Positions 41,763 to 51,487 of a stretch of 64,000 nucleotides of DNA are shown piece after piece. The DNA is taken from positions 1 through 64,000 of the forward strand of contig NZ_JAKHSK010000015.1 of NCBI RefSeq assembly GCF_023499215.1. The letters are read 5' to 3'. The DNA comes from Zunongwangia pacifica. Lineage in GTDB: Bacteria > Bacteroidota > Bacteroidia > Flavobacteriales > Flavobacteriaceae. The number at the start of each line of letters is the position of its first letter. The first letter of the stretch is position 1. The notes beneath the pieces were generated by a model. The model worked only from the letters and a program-made list of their open reading frames with translations. It made no database searches and was not told where the DNA came from. Made by a program: the position numbers and the translations under genes.

Positions 41763-44021
41763 TTATTCCAGCCTGCTTTTATTATCAGGAATATTTTTAT
41801 CCTTTTTAAGACTAAATACAAAGCAAACAAAAGTTACTAAGCCTATGGCAAAAATAGTATCTCCTATCACTCTTAACCATTTAAGAACAGCCATTTCTGG
41901 TTGTTGCATAAATTCTGCCGACCTTGCATACCACATCCCGTGGTTTACACTGGCTACAGTTTGTAAAAGCCCAATTGGGAGCACACTTAATACAACCATC
42001 AGCAATAAACCTATATTAATACTCCAAAACGAAAAACGAAGTAATTTATCATTCCATATCTGGAAACGGTAAAGGCTGCGCAACACAAAAAGCATCAAAC
42101 CAATTCCCAGCATTCCATAAACTCCAAATAAAGCGGTATGAGCATGGACGGCCGTGGTATTTAAACCTTGCATATAATATAAAGCAATTGGTGGATTAAT
42201 CACAAATCCAAATATTCCTGCTCCCAGAAAATTCCAGAATGCTACAGCAATTAAGCAGTAAATAGGCCATTTATAATCTTTAATCCACCGGGTGGCGCGG
42301 CTTAATTTATAATTTTCATAAACCTCGTAACCAATAAGTACCAGCGGAACTACTTCTAACGCACTAAAGGTAGCACCCAGCGCCATTACCGCAGTTGGAG
42401 TCCCGCTAAAATAGAGGTGGTGAAAAGTACCTATAATCCCACCAGAAAGAAAAATAATAGTAGCTAGCAACACACTTAAAGTTGCAGTTTTTGTCCGTAA
42501 CAATCCTAATCTTACAAATAGAAATACCGAGACGACCGTAGCAAAAACCTCAAAAAAGCCTTCTACCCAAAGGTGAACCACCCACCACCGCCAATATTCT
42601 GCAATTGACAGATTGGTTTGTCTACCCCACATAAGCCCTGCACCATAAAATAAAGCAATAGCGGCAGAAGATACCAGAAACATAATAAGTAGATTTTTTT
42701 CTGAAGTTTTTCTTCTTAAGACCGGTATTAATGGTCTCACCATAAGCGCAAGCCACACAAAAAGGCCCACAAATAAAAATATCTGCCAAAAACGTCCCAA
42801 ATCTACATACTCATAACCCTGGTGGCCAAACCAAAAGTTTTCTACTAGCCCCAGTTTCTGCATAATTCCCATCCATTGTCCTACCATAGACCCCAGTACA
42901 ATAATAAGCAGGCAGATAAATAAGAAATTAACTCCAAAAACCTGGAATTTAGGGTCTTTCCCAGAAACTGCGGGGGCTATATACAGTCCCGTGGCAAGCC
43001 ATGCAGTTGCGATCCATAAAATCCCCAGCTGTACGTGCCAGGTTCGGGAAATGGAATAAGGTAAAATATCAGCCAGGTCAAGACCATAAAAAGCATCGCC
43101 TTCTACCCCATAATGTGCGGTAATCACTCCAAAACTTACCTGAATAAGAATCAATAAACTCACTACCCACATATATTTTTTTACAGCATACATCGATGAG
43201 GTAATATTTTGCCGCATTAGCGGATCTTCTTTGGGTATTTCTGGAGTTTCTTCTTCCTTAAGACGTGCATGATGAAAGATCATCACCCCCACTCCAAAAA
43301 GTAATAAAATGATACTGAATCCCGTCCAGATTATTAAATCGCCCGTAGCTTTATTCCCAATTAAATCATCTGCCGGCCAATTATGGGTATAAGTTACTTC
43401 ACTATCTGGGCGTTCTGTAATTGCAGCCCAGGATGCCCAAAAGAAAAAGGCATTCATTTTATACATTTTATCCTGGTCTTTTATAGAATATTTTGGGATC
43501 GCGTAATCCGATCTTAATTCATCCAAATCAGGATTTCCCATAAATAGCCCCGCATAATAATCGCTTAAAAATGCAATTGCTTTGGCTCTTAAAGGAGAAA
43601 TAGTAATCGTCCTATTTTTTTCGTCATAGGTGTTTTTCCTTATTTCTAGTTGTAAGCGCTTTTGCAGTGCAGCCTGCTGCTCTTCCCCTAACTGATCATA
43701 AGCATTGCCAAAATCTTCTCTAGCCCAATGATTTAAAAAAAATAATGCTTCCCGGTGAAGCCAATCTGCCGTCCAATCTGGAGCGGTATAAGCACCATGA
43801 CCCCATATTGATCCTACTTCCTGCCCGCCTATACTTTGCCAGACATTCTGCCCATCTTTAATTTCTTGTCCATCAAAAATTTTTTCTCCATCAGTAGTTA
43901 CAATTTTATTTGGTAGCGGAGGCGCTTCCTGATAAATTTTAAAGCCGTAATAGCCCAAAACTGCGAAAGATGCAATCATCACCAAAATAAAGGTGAGCCA
44001 CAATTTTTTCTCTTTAGTCAT
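41763..44021 (-). CDS. norZ: Quinol-dependent nitric oxide reductase (qNOR)
   Basis: A 752-residue single-subunit NO reductase. The N-terminus has one membrane helix followed by a cytochrome c-like extracellular domain lacking haem motifs (QNVWQSIGGQEVGSIWGHGAYTAPDWTADW), which is characteristic of qNOR. Twelve or so membrane helices follow, with LWVEGFFEVFATV, HHLYFSG and TAVHAHTALFGVYGMLG carrying the haem b, haem b3 and FeB ligands. It reduces two NO to N2O at the membrane, using quinol. The gene stands alone between two terminators or gaps. N2O is then consumed by the nos operon. Confidence 0.95.
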   Translation of the reverse strand: MTKEKKLWLTFILVMIASFAVLGYYGFKIYQEAPPLPNKIVTTDGEKIFDGQEIKDGQNVWQSIGGQEVGSIWGHGAYTAPDWTADWLHREALFFLNHWAREDFGNAYDQLGEEQQAALQKRLQLEIRKNTYDEKNRTITISPLRAKAIAFLSDYYAGLFMGNPDLDELRSDYAIPKYSIKDQDKMYKMNAFFFWASWAAITERPDSEVTYTHNWPADDLIGNKATGDLIIWTGFSIILLLFGVGVMIFHHARLKEEETPEIPKEDPLMRQNITSSMYAVKKYMWVVSLLILIQVSFGVITAHYGVEGDAFYGLDLADILPYSISRTWHVQLGILWIATAWLATGLYIAPAVSGKDPKFQVFGVNFLFICLLIIVLGSMVGQWMGIMQKLGLVENFWFGHQGYEYVDLGRFWQIFLFVGLFVWLALMVRPLIPVLRRKTSEKNLLIMFLVSSAAIALFYGAGLMWGRQTNLSIAEYWRWWVVHLWVEGFFEVFATVVSVFLFVRLGLLRTKTATLSVLLATIIFLSGGIIGTFHHLYFSGTPTAVMALGATFSALEVVPLVLIGYEVYENYKLSRATRWIKDYKWPIYCLIAVAFWNFLGAGIFGFVINPPIALYYMQGLNTTAVHAHTALFGVYGMLGIGLMLFVLRSLYRFQIWNDKLLRFSFWSINIGLLLMVVLSVLPIGLLQTVASVNHGMWYARSAEFMQQPEMAVLKWLRVIGDTIFAIGLVTFVCFVFSLKKDKNIPDNKSRLE

Positions 44022-44104
44022 ATAAAAAGTTTAAAAAGAGACAAAACCAAAAGTTTTGCTTCAGATTAGGTATTTAATAAGTGAACCCAGCCAAAAAGGC
44101 TATA

Positions 44105-44833
44105 TTATTCGGAATACTGAATCGTTTTTTCTAATTGAAGGGCTTTAGGAAACAAAATATTATTTTCCAGATGTATATGATGGTGAAGATCCTGTTCAAA
44201 TTCATCTAATTTAGAGAAAAAAGCACGATAGGTATTGCAGGCACCTTCAGGTGGTGTATAGTTATTACTAAGCTTGGCAATTTTTCTTAAAATTTCGCCC
44301 GCTTCTTCGTGTTCAGCCTCCATCATTTTTATAGGATTATCTACTTTCTCAAATTGTGGATGAGCTAATTCGGTATTCTCAGTTTTGGACTGAAGCATTT
44401 TTTTGATAAAAGGAAATAAAATGAGCTCTTCTTTTCGTAAATGCCCGCTAAGCTCTGTAGCGACCATTGCAAAAAGCGCTTGGATTTCCAGCAATTCAGG
44501 ATGGCCATCACCGTGTACTTTAGCTACTTTTGTACCGTATTGCACTAACATTGGGATACTTTCTTCAACATATCTATGATGGATATTGATAATATGATCG
44601 ATTAAAAAATCCAACTCCCAGTTATTATAATCTGTAGCACGATCTTTAATATGATCAAGGTTTTGTAGATCTTGTGCTACATCTTCAAAAGAAACATTAG
44701 CACGATCACAGGCTTTTTGGATGCTAATCCCGCCACCACAGCAAAAGTCGATATTATACTTTTTGAAAACATGTGCGGCTTTAACATTTTGAGTAACCAT
44801 TTGACCTACTGTTTTTGTTTGTAACATATTCAT
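44105..44833 (-). CDS. ric: RIC-type di-iron iron-sulfur cluster repair protein (ScdA/YtfE)
   Basis: A 242-residue hemerythrin-like di-iron protein. The N-terminal ScdA domain has VGQMVTQNVKAAHVFKKYNIDFCCGGG with the CC pair. The hemerythrin part shows HIINIHHRYVEES, SGHLRKEELILFPFIKK, EAEHEEAGEIL and LHHHIHLENNILFPKAL, giving the His/Glu ligands. It repairs Fe-S clusters damaged by nitrosative stress. A Crp/Fnr-type palindrome lies 55 bases upstream of the start (44888-44905), matching that of the nos operon. Confidence 0.93.
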   Translation of the reverse strand: MNMLQTKTVGQMVTQNVKAAHVFKKYNIDFCCGGGISIQKACDRANVSFEDVAQDLQNLDHIKDRATDYNNWELDFLIDHIINIHHRYVEESIPMLVQYGTKVAKVHGDGHPELLEIQALFAMVATELSGHLRKEELILFPFIKKMLQSKTENTELAHPQFEKVDNPIKMMEAEHEEAGEILRKIAKLSNNYTPPEGACNTYRAFFSKLDEFEQDLHHHIHLENNILFPKALQLEKTIQYSE

Positions 44834-44887
44834 AACGATGATTTTTAAATTCTACGTTACAAAGTTGAAGAACTGCTGGCTTTTAAA

Positions 44888-44905
44888 TTATGAGTGAACT
44901 CATAA
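44888..44905 (-). promoter_or_regulatory. Crp/Fnr-type operator upstream of ric
   Basis: The sequence TTATGAGTGAACTCATAA is a perfect palindrome except for the central GA. It contains TTATGA-N6-TCATAA and lies 55 bases before the ric start codon. The same arm sequence and spacing recur upstream of the nos operon at 52056-52073. The spacing and arms fit Crp/Fnr-family binding sites. Confidence 0.75.
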
Positions 44906-45242
44906 CAATTCTTTTAATCTAAAATATTTTAGGATAGATAGCCTAAAAGTTATTTTGGATATTTTTAGAGCAAAAAAAATTCTGTAAACATAGCAGTAAA
45001 AGAATTGTAACCGTTCCCACTGGAGAGATGACTATCTTCCACCTTAATTCATAATGAAACTGCTGATATACCCGAATCTTCCTGAGAAAATTATTTCATT
45101 TTCCATTGACTTGAACACAGAAGTTAAAAAATTAAATTATAAGTCAATTAGATAACTGAGAGCTTACTGAGCAGTTAGAGTCAGCAGCTCAGTTCACTCT
45201 AAAACATCTAAAAGAAGTATATTAAAATAGTATTAGGGAAAA

Positions 45243-45466
45243 GGAAACTGCTGGAACAATGCCGAAGCGGAATCCTTTTTTAAATCTCTAAAAGTAGATT
45301 GGGTATATTGGCATAAATATAAACTTAGATCAAAGGCATAATTATCTATCTTTCATTTCAATGGAAAGAAACCTGGTACAATATCAGAAGAAGCCATTCC
45401 TATTTAGGAAACAGAACCATTAAAGAATTTGAAATAGATATGCATCATCAAAAACTAGCAACATAG
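45243..45466 (+). pseudogene. IS3-family transposase C-terminal remnant
   Basis: The frame from GGA at 45243 reads NCWNNAEAESFFKSLKVDW, then is interrupted by a stop and frameshift. It resumes as WYNIRRSHSYLGNRTIKEFE and ends at TAG 45464-45466. These are the NCWDNAxAESFF and WYNxxRRHSxL motifs of IS3/IS150 integrase-core transposases. The gene is broken and 5'-truncated. Apart from this and the ric operator, 44834-45573 shows nothing coding. Confidence 0.75.
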
Positions 45467-45573
45467 TCACTCAACTTAAAGTCCAGCTTTTTGTTGCAAG
45501 TTCATATAAAAATTCACCAAATTTTCAACTAGTTTGTTCAAGGTTTATAAGACTTCCATCTGAGGTAGTTTAG

Positions 45574-46356
45574 CTAAAAATCTTTTTTTTCAGAAATATA
45601 TTTTATTCGCCAAACCGGTAAAATAACCCAACAAATTAATACTGAAAAAGATATGATAGTTCCTAAAGCTGTTCCAAAAAAATCTTTAAAAACAGCTCCG
45701 GTATATCCTAATAAAGCCGAGATGTCCAACTTCAGCAAAATAAGAATACGCGAAAGATCTATTGGATTAAGCATAATCGTGATTAAAGAAAACTTATCTA
45801 ATGGATAATCCTGAAAATAAACTAATGCCACCAAAAAAAGTCCGTCATATACTATAGCCATAAACAACCATAGTAGAATCGCCAACCCAAAACCTTTTAT
45901 CTTGTTTTCGTTGGATAAAGCGATATTTAAAGCCAATGCGGTAAATATTAAACTTAAAAATACTCCTGAAATTAATAGTGAGGCAAAATCCCAAATTGCA
46001 CCAGATTGTAACACTCCATAAGCTATAAAAGGTAGGCCAAGGCCCAAAATAAGGCTAGTTGATAAAGATATGGCCAAACCAAAATACTGTCCTAAAAATA
46101 TGCTGTTTCTACTAACTGGTAAGGCTAAAAGAAGTTCTGTAAATTCGCGCGAATTGTAAAAATACATCACCCCAAAAATGGTACTGATAAGCGGTACTAA
46201 AATAATGATAACATTCATTAAGGTAATTACCGCATTAGACAGATCGTTATTTAAAAAAAGTAATACAACTCCTAAAAGCAAATAGAAAAAGAAGTATACG
46301 TAACTCCAGCGGCTACGGGATAAATCGTAAAAGCTATACTTTAATATTTTAAGCAT
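45574..46356 (-). CDS. nosY: NosY, ABC transporter permease for N2O reductase maturation
   Basis: A 260-residue membrane protein of the ABC-2 permease type with six predicted helices. YNSREFTELLLALPVSRNSIFLGQYFGLA is the characteristic NosY cytoplasmic loop after helix 2. The start overlaps the nosF end by 8 bases. NosFY with NosD form the transporter needed for assembly of the CuZ cluster of NosZ. It is the last gene of the operon on the minus strand. Confidence 0.93.
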   Translation of the reverse strand: MLKILKYSFYDLSRSRWSYVYFFFYLLLGVVLLFLNNDLSNAVITLMNVIIILVPLISTIFGVMYFYNSREFTELLLALPVSRNSIFLGQYFGLAISLSTSLILGLGLPFIAYGVLQSGAIWDFASLLISGVFLSLIFTALALNIALSNENKIKGFGLAILLWLFMAIVYDGLFLVALVYFQDYPLDKFSLITIMLNPIDLSRILILLKLDISALLGYTGAVFKDFFGTALGTIISFSVLICWVILPVWRIKYISEKKDF

Positions 46357-47056
46357 GATTACTGGTTAAAATGTTGGCAATTGCATGTTCAAAATTTGGC
46401 TCTCCGGTTACGGTTTTTAAATCGTTCACCGTGCCTTTAAAATAAATTTTACCTTCTAGTAAAAAAATAATTCTATCTGATATTTCTTCCACAAAACTCA
46501 TAATATGGGAGGTGATAAGTATGGTTTTCCCCTTTACTTTTTCTTGCTGAATAAGCTCCCTTAACCGGATAAGTGAAACAGGGTCTAGTCCAGAAGTTGG
46601 TTCATCCAGAATAATTAGAGGGCTATCAAACATAAAGCATAAAACTAAATTTACTTTTTGCCGGCTCCCACCAGAAAGCTTACCAAGCTTTTTATCTAGA
46701 TAAGGTTCTAACTTAAAAAGTTGAATTAATTCCTTATCTCGTGTGGACTGGCCACGAAGATCCTTTACCATTTCGATAAGTTCTTTCACCTTTAAATTGC
46801 TAGGGAAATTAGCAATTTGCGGTAAATAATCGATTTTTTGTCGGTAACCATAGCGTTTATGCACTTTACTATCAATTACTTTTATTTCTCCCTGCTGTGG
46901 CAACACCATCCCTAAAATGCTTTTTATTAAAGTAGTCTTTCCAGAACCATTAGGGCCTAAGATAGCGATAATGCCTGCTTCTGTAATCTGGAGGTTTAAG
47001 CCATTTAAAACCTTTAGGTTCCCAAATTGTTTATGAAGATTTGTAATTGTTACCAT
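46349..47056 (-). CDS. nosF: NosF, ABC transporter ATPase for N2O reductase maturation
   Basis: A 235-residue ABC ATPase. Walker A is ILGPNGSGKTTLIKSIL, the signature is LSGGSRQKVNLVLCFM, Walker B is LIILDEPTSGLDP, and the H-loop is ITSHIMSF. It pairs with NosY and NosD. It overlaps nosD by 7 bases and nosY by 8 bases, giving a compact nosDFY unit. Energy from ATP hydrolysis supports copper or sulfur delivery for CuZ assembly. Confidence 0.94.
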   Translation of the reverse strand: MVTITNLHKQFGNLKVLNGLNLQITEAGIIAILGPNGSGKTTLIKSILGMVLPQQGEIKVIDSKVHKRYGYRQKIDYLPQIANFPSNLKVKELIEMVKDLRGQSTRDKELIQLFKLEPYLDKKLGKLSGGSRQKVNLVLCFMFDSPLIILDEPTSGLDPVSLIRLRELIQQEKVKGKTILITSHIMSFVEEISDRIIFLLEGKIYFKGTVNDLKTVTGEPNFEHAIANILTSNHA

Positions 47057-48321
47057 ACTATCTTTTTCATTTTAGGTTGTTTATCTATAAGATCTGCCGG
47101 AGTAAAAATAGGAGAGACTTTTTCTGAAAAATTAAGCAGATCAATAAACATACTTCTTAAAAGTATAATTGCTTCAGGGGTTTTATTTACCACGTAAGAG
47201 AATAAACTTACCGGCCTAAAAGGAACATCACCAATCCCATCTTTATCCAAATCGTAACCAGAATAATTACTCCAATAATTGTTCAGAAATTCATTATTAT
47301 TAAGTTTCCCGGTGTAAGCAACATCAAAAGAGTTGTATAAGAAATTGTTTCGCTTAAATTTATTATCGTAAACCGCACCACGTATTCTTACGGCATAACC
47401 ATTATTTTTGAAATCATTTTCCAGAAAATCTATGCGATTAGTATTATCGGCACTAATTGCAATGGTATTATCTTCAAAATTGTTATTTTTTAATGTTGAA
47501 TCTGTTATTTCTTTAAGCAGAAGTCCGTACGAAGCACTACCCCAGTTTTTCCTGAAGTGATTATGCTGCATATCAATAAATTTTGAATACATTACTGCTA
47601 CACCGGCACCATTATTTTCAAAAACGTTGGATTTATATAAATCATTATTCGAGAACATAAAATGCAGTCCATACCGTAAATTATTTTTACAGGTATTATT
47701 GATGATTTTCGATTTATCTACAAATTCAAAATAAATACCATCTCTTAAACCTTTTACCGTATTATTTTTTACAAGTATATTTTCAGATTTCCAGATATGT
47801 ATACCGTTGCCAGAAGTTGCCTGTTCTTTTGAATTACTTTCAATTCTATTCCCTGAAATAATCCCTTCTGAAGATCTTTCAATTAAAATTCCAAAAAAAA
47901 CATCGTCCAAAATGTTGTTTTTTAATTCAAATTTTTTGCCTTCAGAAATCAGAATGCCTGCAAAATCCTTAGTATGACTGGTGCCTACATTGATAATTTT
48001 CAAAGCTTCAACAGAAAAATTCTCAGCCTTAATTTTTAAACCCATCCCCCCCATTTCAGCATCAATCACCGGATAATTTTCGCCTTTTATATGTAAAGCC
48101 TTATCAATAATAACATCGTGTTCTTTATAAATTCCGTTTTTTATGAAAATAGTATCGTTTGCTTCGGCTTGTTGAATGGCTGTCTGTAGACTATTAACTT
48201 CACAGTTTTCACAAACTATTATTTTTTGTGCTGCGATATTTTCAATCATAAAACCAATAAGCGCAACACATAGAAATTTAGATTTCAGATAAAAAAAAAC
48301 ACGATGTAATTGTTTAATCAT
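47050..48321 (-). CDS. nosD: NosD, periplasmic copper/sulfur-handling protein for N2O reductase maturation
   Basis: A 423-residue right-handed beta-helix protein if started at MIKQLHRVFFYLKSKF (48321), overlapping the nosL stop by 8 bases; the longer frame runs into nosL. The N-terminal signal peptide ends near IENIAAQ. Multiple parallel-beta-helix repeats such as NNTVKGLRDGIYFEFVDKSKI and NNLRYGLHFMFSNNDLYKSN carry the NosD/CASH pattern. It acts with NosFY in the periplasm on NosZ. Confidence 0.93.
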   Translation of the reverse strand: MIKQLHRVFFYLKSKFLCVALIGFMIENIAAQKIIVCENCEVNSLQTAIQQAEANDTIFIKNGIYKEHDVIIDKALHIKGENYPVIDAEMGGMGLKIKAENFSVEALKIINVGTSHTKDFAGILISEGKKFELKNNILDDVFFGILIERSSEGIISGNRIESNSKEQATSGNGIHIWKSENILVKNNTVKGLRDGIYFEFVDKSKIINNTCKNNLRYGLHFMFSNNDLYKSNVFENNGAGVAVMYSKFIDMQHNHFRKNWGSASYGLLLKEITDSTLKNNNFEDNTIAISADNTNRIDFLENDFKNNGYAVRIRGAVYDNKFKRNNFLYNSFDVAYTGKLNNNEFLNNYWSNYSGYDLDKDGIGDVPFRPVSLFSYVVNKTPEAIILLRSMFIDLLNFSEKVSPIFTPADLIDKQPKMKKIVW

Positions 48322-48724
48322 GGTCGCTATATTTTTCTTGAAGTTCATTCCAACTCCACAATTTTCCTGCTTTATTGCTTTTATCCTTAAATGCTGCAAT
48401 GTTACCTCCCATTGGTGATTTTATACTGTCGTTTATTACAAACATCGCTTTATAAGCATTTAGCATTTCCCCAGGATTTTTATAATCTGAAACTAGATTC
48501 GTAGCGATTGTATATTGATTTTGTAATTGATCCTGTAGCATGCACTCTATGGCATCGTATTTATATTGTTTGCCTTTATCTGTTACCGCCTGGCTTGCAA
48601 AAGATTGGTCTACAATCGTCATTTCGCAAAAATCGCAATGATCGTTACCATAATTAATAGCCTGCGGTTTGGTATTACAAGCGGCCAAAATCAGTAAAAT
48701 GCTTATAAAAAATAGCTTTTTCAT
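48314..48724 (-). CDS. nosL: NosL, copper-binding lipoprotein
   Basis: A 136-residue lipoprotein. The signal ends with LLILAACNTKP. The mature protein includes HCDFCEMTIVDQSFASQAV, where CDFCEM is the copper-binding motif of NosL, followed by YDAIECMLQDQL. NosL delivers Cu(I) to apo-NosZ. The end overlaps nosD by 8 bases. It is 5 bases after the upstream membrane-protein gene. Confidence 0.94.
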   Translation of the reverse strand: MKKLFFISILLILAACNTKPQAINYGNDHCDFCEMTIVDQSFASQAVTDKGKQYKYDAIECMLQDQLQNQYTIATNLVSDYKNPGEMLNAYKAMFVINDSIKSPMGGNIAAFKDKSNKAGKLWSWNELQEKYSDHD

Positions 48725-48729
48725 CAGTT

Positions 48730-49335
48730 TCAGTTTTTTACACGTTTAGCGGTCCACCACGAGATTAAAACGCATAACATCCCTAATAACATAAAATAAG
48801 CTCCTCCACGAGGATAAGAATGTGCCGTAAAATTCAGTATTTTTTGGGATCCAAATAGGGGTGGCTTGTAACTTAAAGGATTACCCTGAGCATCGGTTAA
48901 CTTAAGAATCGCTTTAGGATCTAGATTGGTTCCATAATTGATAAGCCAGGTATTAAAATCTATCATTCCTAATATTCCCAACACCAGCATTAAAATAAAC
49001 CACCCTAAAAACCAGTTGACATTTATTTTTTTTAAATATCCTAAAATACCTAATAAAATCCCCAACGCTGCCATAATTCCAATCACTATGGGAAATATGT
49101 TGAACTCCCACATTTCAGATGGAGTTGGTATTTTTTTCATACCGATATAATGGTTCACTCCGTCTATATTCTGGATATCGAATTCTTCTTCTCCTTGAAT
49201 TCCGCCTATGTAAATATCCATTCCCAAAGGATCGGGATACTGTGGTGCCTCAAGTTGGATATTCCAAAGCGGAAATACAAAGAGGCCAAGTAATAAAGCA
49301 GAACCAATAATCATTAAAATTCCTGATTGCTTCAT
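48730..49335 (-). CDS. Membrane protein of the Bacteroidota nos cluster
   Basis: A 201-residue protein with an N-terminal helix (GILMIIGSALLLGLFVFPLW), a periplasmic loop with YPDPLGMDIYIGGIQGEEEF, two close helices (VIGIMAALGILLGILGYL and WFLGWFILMLVLGILGMID) and a C-terminal helix (AYFMLLGMLCVLISWWTA). It has no catalytic motif. Similar genes sit between nosZ and nosL in Bacteroidota, so it probably supports maturation or electron supply. A terminator (49351-49382) lies between it and nosZ. Confidence 0.75.
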   Translation of the reverse strand: MKQSGILMIIGSALLLGLFVFPLWNIQLEAPQYPDPLGMDIYIGGIQGEEEFDIQNIDGVNHYIGMKKIPTPSEMWEFNIFPIVIGIMAALGILLGILGYLKKINVNWFLGWFILMLVLGILGMIDFNTWLINYGTNLDPKAILKLTDAQGNPLSYKPPLFGSQKILNFTAHSYPRGGAYFMLLGMLCVLISWWTAKRVKN

Positions 49336-49350
49336 GAGTAAAAGTTTTTA

Positions 49351-49382
49351 AAAAGCAGGCAAACCGCAATTTGCCTGCTTTT
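49351..49382. terminator. Attenuator/terminator after nosZ
   Basis: AAAAGCAGGCAAA (49351-49363) pairs with TTTGCCTGCTTTT (49370-49382) over a 6-base loop. It lies between the nosZ stop and the next nos gene, so it may reduce downstream transcription and make nosZ the most abundant message. Confidence 0.7.
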
Positions 49383-49410
49383 CCCTCTAACTAAATTTCA
49401 ACAAATTAGA

Positions 49411-51378
49411 TTACTTAATTTCTTCGTCATCTAATGTCCATTTTAATGGAACATTGGCATTTTTACCAGAAACCCTTATATAACCCTGCATTTCCTGATG
49501 AAGTGCCGAGCAGAAATCGGTACAATAAAACGGCCATACACCTTCTCGTTTTGGTTCCCAGATAATGGTTTTAGTTTGGCCTGGCATAATCAATAGCTCA
49601 GATGTATTTGCTCCAATCATGGCAAAGCCGTGCGGAACATCAAAATCCTGTTCTAAGTTTGTTACATGAAAGTATACTTTATCCCCTACTTTAATACCCT
49701 CTAGGTTATCTGGGGAAAAATGGCTTCTTACGGTAGTTAAATAAATATGCACTTCGTTGCCATCCCTTTCCATCCTGGTTTCAGATTCCTGTTTTGCGGC
49801 ATATTTGTGTTCGTTTTCATCTAAGCGATAAATTTTTCTGGATTTCGATTTAATAATTTCAGCTGGGATACCTGCGGCGTAATGAGGTTCTCCATGAGTT
49901 GGAAAATCTAAAAGTAGTTCCATTTTATCCCCAGAAATATCAAATAATTGTGCAGAATGTTCTAATTCTGGGCCAGTTGGTAAATAGCGATCTTTTGTGA
50001 TTTTATTTAGAGAAATCATGTATTTACCAAAAGGTTTTCTGGAATTCCCACCGGGAATCATAAGATGCCCTACACTGTAATAGCTGGGTTGGCGATCTAA
50101 TACTTCAAAGGTTTTAAGGTTCCATTTTACAACTTCAGAAGAAATAAAAAACGTAGTATAGGCATTTCCTTTCCCGTCAAACTCGGTATGCAAAGGTCCT
50201 AAACCACCCTCTTTAACGGTGCCTGCTAAAGTCGATTCAAAATTAAGGATAGGAATACCATAAGCATCACCATCAAAATCTTTATTTTCTATAGCTTTTA
50301 GCATTTTGGAAAAAGAATGTACGGTAAGATTTGTTGATAGTTTCCCGTTACCTACAATATATTCGCCAGAAGGATCTACATCACAACCGTGTGGAGATTT
50401 TGGTGTAGGCATAAAAAATACTGCATCTTCTACCTTTCTTGGATCTACACGCAGCACCTTTTTTTCAATCGTACTGGTTGCGGTTTGCGTATGATGATCG
50501 AAAACATTGTGTGCATATTTCGCCTCAATTTCTTCACCACCACCATCTTTTACGTATTGCTGAATTTTCTTCCAGTTAATCGCGGCAATAAAATCTTTAT
50601 CGTTTTGGGAAGCATTTACTTCCTGCATGGTGTGCGCTTCTTCTGTATTATAGGTAGTAAAGAAAAACCAGCCATGAGAATCGCCACGCCCGGGATGAGA
50701 AAGATCATAATTAAAACCAGGCATATCCAATTGAAAATCGATATTCATCCTACCTTCATCATTAATAGCAATAAAAGTAAGTGGTCCTTTAAAATTGCCT
50801 TTCATTTTATCGATAGCCATATCTTCCTGTGGGTAAGGAATAGAAAAACGGGTACCCGCAACGATATACTCCGAATTTTCTGTAACATAAGCAGAAGAGT
50901 GATTCCCTGCGCTATGCGGAATTTCAATGATTTCTTCAGTTTCAAAAGTTTCCAGGCTAATACGGGCTATTCTTGGCGTATTATTTTCATTTATAAAAAT
51001 CCATCGCCCGTCCAGCTCGCCATTCGTTTGCGAAATATCAGGGTGGTGCGCATCTCCCCATGGCACCATACCAAATGAGGTATTTAGCATAGGTGCTGTT
51101 TCTTCTGAATAGCCATAACCATTGGTAGGAAATTGCGAAAAAACAGGAATTTCTTTAAGCATTCTTCCGGAAGGCAAACCATAGACGGTTAAATTACCGC
51201 TGTAGCCCCCAGATAAAAATGCATAATATTCATCATGTTCTCCCGGGGCTACATAAACACGTTCTGCCGCATTAGAAGTAATAGCGCCAGATTTTTTTGA
51301 AGCCGAATCCTGGTTGCCGCAGGATTGTAAAATAAGCCCAATAATACCCAAGATCGTGAGTGAAATATATCTTTTCAT
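49411..51378 (-). CDS. nosZ: Nitrous oxide reductase NosZ, clade II
   Basis: A 655-residue enzyme that reduces N2O to N2 with a CuA and a CuZ centre. The N-terminus is a Sec/lipoprotein signal (LGIIGLILQSCGNQD), not the Tat signal of clade I, so it is clade II. GDAHHPDISQTNG near residue 109, PHGCDVDPSGEYIVG, and GEPHYAAG carry CuZ histidines. The C-terminal cupredoxin domain ends with WPFYCTDFCSALHQEMQGY (CxxxCxxxHxxM), the CuA site. It lies between a cytochrome c gene and the nosL/D/F/Y maturation genes. Confidence 0.96.
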   Translation of the reverse strand: MKRYISLTILGIIGLILQSCGNQDSASKKSGAITSNAAERVYVAPGEHDEYYAFLSGGYSGNLTVYGLPSGRMLKEIPVFSQFPTNGYGYSEETAPMLNTSFGMVPWGDAHHPDISQTNGELDGRWIFINENNTPRIARISLETFETEEIIEIPHSAGNHSSAYVTENSEYIVAGTRFSIPYPQEDMAIDKMKGNFKGPLTFIAINDEGRMNIDFQLDMPGFNYDLSHPGRGDSHGWFFFTTYNTEEAHTMQEVNASQNDKDFIAAINWKKIQQYVKDGGGEEIEAKYAHNVFDHHTQTATSTIEKKVLRVDPRKVEDAVFFMPTPKSPHGCDVDPSGEYIVGNGKLSTNLTVHSFSKMLKAIENKDFDGDAYGIPILNFESTLAGTVKEGGLGPLHTEFDGKGNAYTTFFISSEVVKWNLKTFEVLDRQPSYYSVGHLMIPGGNSRKPFGKYMISLNKITKDRYLPTGPELEHSAQLFDISGDKMELLLDFPTHGEPHYAAGIPAEIIKSKSRKIYRLDENEHKYAAKQESETRMERDGNEVHIYLTTVRSHFSPDNLEGIKVGDKVYFHVTNLEQDFDVPHGFAMIGANTSELLIMPGQTKTIIWEPKREGVWPFYCTDFCSALHQEMQGYIRVSGKNANVPLKWTLDDEEIK

Positions 51379-51487
51379 TAGGTTTAATTTTTAAAATAGT
51401 TTGATTAGTGAAATAGGTATGTAAATTTTAGCTACTCCATGGAAGTGGCCAAACGGGGATTATTATAATTGCTGAAAATGGCTAAAA

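Noticed and set aside
50389-51078. 229-codon plus-strand frame opposite nosZ
   Set aside because: nosZ has all copper motifs on the other strand; the plus frame has a random composition.
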